Assembly (NCBI GenBank): GCA_016901395.1
Contig: JAEAMQ010000034.1
Coordinates: 1-33,236 of the forward strand
DNA: 33,236 nt
Reading direction: 5' to 3'
Source: Prevotella sp.
GTDB lineage: Bacteria; Bacteroidota; Bacteroidia; Bacteroidales; Bacteroidaceae
A program made the position numbers and the translations under genes. The notes beneath the pieces were generated by a model. It was given only the letters and a program-made list of their open reading frames with translations, was not told the DNA's origin and searched no databases. The stretch's first letter is position 1; the number at the start of each line of letters is the position of its first letter. Positions 30,820-33,236 of this stretch are shown here, in pieces.

Positions 30820-31093
30820 AAGATTAAAATTGAAAAACCTACCGTGAAATAAAAAATAAAACGGAAAAGGCACTTCTTTCCTTGACATTATCAGGCCAGA
30901 TGTTTACATGGTCCGGTTGGATTGAAACGTCTTTTTTAGCTTGCAAACCTCTGGACGGTATGGCATTGGATGCCTTTTAGCCATTTCTTTGATATGGCTT
31001 CGGCTGGGTCTTGGTTTCCCCAATAGCTTTCCTTATTATGTCGCTCTGTTTGTAATAGGGCGGTAAGACGGTTTGATACCCTGATGAGGGCGT

Positions 31094-31131
31094 AAAAAAA
31101 GACTGCACCGAAGCATCGCTTCAGTGCAGTC
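31094..31131 (-). terminator. Intrinsic terminator after the small outer-membrane protein gene
   Basis: On the minus strand GACTGCAC pairs with GTGCAGTC and GAAGC with GCTTC inside it, followed by seven T. It lies about 50 bases after the stop at 31185. Confidence 0.9.
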
Positions 31132-31184
31132 GGAATATGGATTAACGTGTGGCTGCAGCCTTTGGACCGGCTGCGGCCGAATGA

Positions 31185-31709
31185 TTAGAGGTCAAACTTG
31201 TAGCCGAGTGTCACCTGGAACACGCTGTTCTTGGCATCGCTTGCATCGAATGCCTTGGTCACACCGAAGTTGTAACGGCCATCGAGCACAAAGTTGTTGT
31301 ACTCGTATGACAGACCCACAGGGATAGCAACATCCACTGTCTTGGCAGGCGTATTGTCCTTGCTCACGCAGAAACCAGGCTGAACACCGAGCTTAACAGC
31401 CAAGCCAGGCACTACGTAAACATTGGCCAGGATAGGCACATTGATGTAGCCGAGGTTTGTTTTGTAACTACCCAGCTTGTTGCCTTGCATGTTATAGATA
31501 GCTCCTGCAGAAACACTGAAGATCTCTCCAGCCTGATATTCCAACTCGGCTCCGGCCGAAAGGCCTACCTTGTAGTCGGTGTTTGTCTTTGTTGTATTGG
31601 CAATCGATAAACCAACTTCAGGCTTCAACGAAACTGTTCCCACTGCATGCTGTGCATAAGATGCTACGGATGCGAGCATTACTACTGCTGACAAGATAAT
31701 CTTTTTCAT
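31185..31709 (-). CDS. Small outer-membrane beta-barrel protein
   Basis: A 174-residue exported protein. The signal peptide (1-19, cleavage after SYA) is followed by alternating hydrophobic and polar strands typical of an eight-stranded OMP_b-brl/PorT-like barrel (VGLSAGAELEYQAG, YINVPILANVYVVPGLAVK, VTLGYKFDL), ending in a hydrophobic residue near the C-terminus as expected for BAM-dependent insertion. No specific function is recognisable. A TAATTTTG box (minus, 31777-31784) is upstream and a strong terminator follows. Confidence 0.85.
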   Translation of the reverse strand: MKKIILSAVVMLASVASYAQHAVGTVSLKPEVGLSIANTTKTNTDYKVGLSAGAELEYQAGEIFSVSAGAIYNMQGNKLGSYKTNLGYINVPILANVYVVPGLAVKLGVQPGFCVSKDNTPAKTVDVAIPVGLSYEYNNFVLDGRYNFGVTKAFDASDAKNSVFQVTLGYKFDL

Positions 31710-31776
31710 AATTCTTATATGTTAAAAGTTATTGTAATGTACTTCTTTGCTACGGTAGAACCGTGCCTGACGTTTG

Positions 31777-31784
31777 CAAAATTA
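31777..31784 (-). promoter_or_regulatory. Candidate -7 box of the outer-membrane protein gene
   Basis: TAATTTTG on the minus strand, 68 bases before the ATG; no clear -33 box. Confidence 0.35.
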
Positions 31785-31875
31785 GGGTGTTCTTGAGGAT
31801 TATTAAGGGAATTTTCCCTAATATTGTGGGGGAAAATCCCTATTCCTGACTCAGGAACTCACAGCAAATGGTTTC

Positions 31876-32436
31876 TTAGAAATTATAATAAAGACCGAAC
31901 TGGATGTTGTTTCCATTGACATCGAAGCCAAAGGCGTGGGTATTGTTGTTGTCGCCTTCAGGATTGACTTCTTCGTAGCCCAGGAAGCCAAACTTGCCCA
32001 CGAAGCTCAGATGACGGCTCACATTGATGGCCACACCGGGCTGCACGCCTACGTTGAACGCTGTGAAGTCATAGTTGCTGGTCTCGCCAGACACAAAGCC
32101 GAAGCCCATGTCAAGGAATACATTGACCAGTTTGGAGTGGACAAATGTCCATCGTGCGTAGGGAGCTACGGTGAAAGCCTTCATGCCATCAACATTGGTC
32201 AATGTGTTGTCGAGCATCGAGAAGGTGCCCTTCTGGTAGCCCACGGTGGTACCGATAGCCCATGTGTTGTTGATATTATATCCGATTTCAGGCAACAACT
32301 TGAAGGAAGTCTCGTCGTCGCCGTTCTCAGTGCCTATGGATGCAAGGCCTACTGTTCCGCCTAAATACACTTGCGCATTAGCGCAGATAGCTACCATGGC
32401 AACTGCCAAACTCATTAAAATCTTTTTCATTTTCAT
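31876..32436 (-). CDS. Outer-membrane beta-barrel protein (OmpW/porin-like)
   Basis: A 186-residue exported protein with a signal peptide (1-21, cleavage after ANA) and a predicted beta-barrel: LLPEIGYNINNTWAIGTTVGYQ, VAPYARWTFVHSKLVNVFLDMG and the terminal strand IQFGLYYNF, which ends in phenylalanine as BAM substrates do. It differs from the neighbouring barrel but probably shares its type. The function is unknown. A TAACTTTG box (minus, 32496-32503) lies 60 bases upstream. Confidence 0.85.
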   Translation of the reverse strand: MKMKKILMSLAVAMVAICANAQVYLGGTVGLASIGTENGDDETSFKLLPEIGYNINNTWAIGTTVGYQKGTFSMLDNTLTNVDGMKAFTVAPYARWTFVHSKLVNVFLDMGFGFVSGETSNYDFTAFNVGVQPGVAINVSRHLSFVGKFGFLGYEEVNPEGDNNNTHAFGFDVNGNNIQFGLYYNF

Positions 32437-32495
32437 CTCTTTTTAAAGGTTGTACAATATTTGCTAGTGTTAATATAGCTTTCTAAATACACGGG

Positions 32496-32503
32496 CAAAG
32501 TTA
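32496..32503 (-). promoter_or_regulatory. Candidate -7 box of the second barrel gene
   Basis: TAACTTTG on the minus strand, 60 bases before the ATG; no clear TTTG at -33. Confidence 0.4.
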
Positions 32504-32551
32504 AGAAAAAAGATGAAATGTAGTGTTTTTTTTGTGAATTTTTGCGAAATA

Positions 32552-33236
32552 TCATCTATTTGGATGTAAAAAACATCCTTTTTGACCATCGATAAACTTC
32601 ATAAGTTTGTTGAAGACCGGCGAGTGAGAGAGTGTCTCTGGGTGCCCGGTGAGGATGATTTGGCGGCGCGCGCGGGTCAGTGCGACGTTGAGTTTACGGT
32701 CGATGAGATGTCCGTTTTCTTCAAAACTGTTGGCCGTGAGGAAGTCGAGCTGATAGCGTTGCTGTATGGTAAACGAGTAGATGATCACGTCGCGCTGCGA
32801 GCCTTGGTATCGTTCCACGGTGTCGATGCTCACGCCTTCGAGCTCGGGCAGGCCGAGAAGCTCCACCTCGCGGCGTATCATGGCGATCTGGTTGCGGTAG
32901 GGCACGATGACGCCCACGGTCTTATCGGCATCGAATCGGTCGCCATAGAAGCGGCGGATGCGGCGCAGCAGGTCGGCTACGATGCGGGCTTCGGAGGCGT
33001 TTACCTTGTCGGAGACCTCGGGCTGACGGCAGCTTTCCGAGGCGAAAAAGAGCAGTCGGTGGTGCTTCAGCAGGTCATCGGTGGCATCTTCCGAGGGCAG
33101 GGTGTAGTCGAGTGAGGTCTCCTGCTGATGGCTCAGGGGCACGGGCAGCAGACGTTCGGCAAAGTAAAACTCGCGGTTGGGGAACTCGGCGATGTCCGGA
33201 TGCATGCGTCCCTGTCGCTGAAGGGTGCCGATGAAG
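32552..33236 (-). CDS. Superfamily I DNA/RNA helicase, 3' part (runs off the window)
   Basis: The frame is open to the window edge, so this is the C-terminal part of a larger gene. Motifs of the UPF1/Dna2-like (AAA_12) C-terminal half are clear: LQRQGRMHPDI with FPNREFY (motif IV region), GVIVPYRNQI, SIDTVERYQGSQRDVII (motif V) and NVALTRARRQIILTG (motif VI arginine finger). The nucleotide-binding Walker A and B half lies outside. The protein ends at residue-level FIDGQKGCFLHPNR. The substrate is not known; such helicases in Bacteroidota are usually annotated simply as AAA-domain DNA helicases. Confidence 0.92.
   Translation of the reverse strand, partial: FIGTLQRQGRMHPDIAEFPNREFYFAERLLPVPLSHQQETSLDYTLPSEDATDDLLKHHRLLFFASESCRQPEVSDKVNASEARIVADLLRRIRRFYGDRFDADKTVGVIVPYRNQIAMIRREVELLGLPELEGVSIDTVERYQGSQRDVIIYSFTIQQRYQLDFLTANSFEENGHLIDRKLNVALTRARRQIILTGHPETLSHSPVFNKLMKFIDGQKGCFLHPNR

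Overview
The window looks like chromosome from a member of the Bacteroidota, most likely a gut or oral Prevotella-type (Bacteroidales) species. Signs of this are promoters of the phylum-specific form TTTG-(19-20)-TAnnTTTG (upstream of greA, the YitT gene, the HTH_34 operon and a small RNA), few Shine-Dalgarno sequences, and typical family content (AspT/YidE-type transporter with RCK domains, carboxymuconolactone decarboxylase/cupin fusion, HTH_34 regulator, OmpW/PorT-like beta-barrels). The inference rests on style and families, not on a marker gene. Most of the window is chromosomal housekeeping.

Layout. 170-6206 (minus): cysteine desulfidase-family enzyme, a DsbD-like thiol:disulfide interchange protein and methionyl-tRNA synthetase, with a strongly structured, gene-free 300-base stretch between the last two. 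6348-7391 (minus): MutY. 7648-13131 (plus): a tightly packed five-gene operon encoding a divergent anaerobic carbon monoxide dehydrogenase (CooS-type) with a 20-histidine N-terminal tail, a TauABC/SsuABC-type ABC transporter (lipoprotein, permease, ATPase) and a CbiM/NikM nickel/cobalt S-component. It ends in a hairpin shared with a convergent Fur-family repressor. 14250-17828 (minus): HTH_34 regulator plus membrane protein with an operator-like palindrome inside their promoter, RNase H, ArgS. 17976-19866 (plus): YitT protein and alpha/beta hydrolase. 19960-20022 (minus): predicted small RNA. 20290-21160 (plus): GreA (with a 20-bp leader hairpin) and a HIT protein. 21188-21475: nested inverted-repeat element. 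21499-25347: mannose-1-phosphate guanylyltransferase, pyridoxamine kinase, RCK-containing transporter. 25904-26369: exact 88-bp tandem array. 26475-33236 (minus): RluA-type pseudouridine synthase with a repeat-built insertion, CMD/cupin protein, ThyX, two small outer-membrane barrels and the 3' part of a superfamily-I helicase.

Two themes stand out. First, the CODH operon looks like a nickel-centred unit: Ni-Fe-S enzyme, built-in histidine tail, Met1-His2...His67 nickel-type S-component, and a metal-type (Fur) regulator next door, plus an ABC importer of unknown substrate. The CODH keeps nearly all metal ligands and acid-base residues, but one expected C-cluster cysteine appears to be aspartate, so its reaction may not be ordinary CO oxidation. 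Second, short GC-rich palindromes (CCCCTCC...GGAGGGG, often followed by ACCGTAGGA) are scattered through the window and appear to have entered coding sequence, supplying the C-termini of DsbD and the CMD/cupin protein and part of an internal insertion in the pseudouridine synthase. No tRNA, rRNA, CRISPR array or transposase gene was seen.
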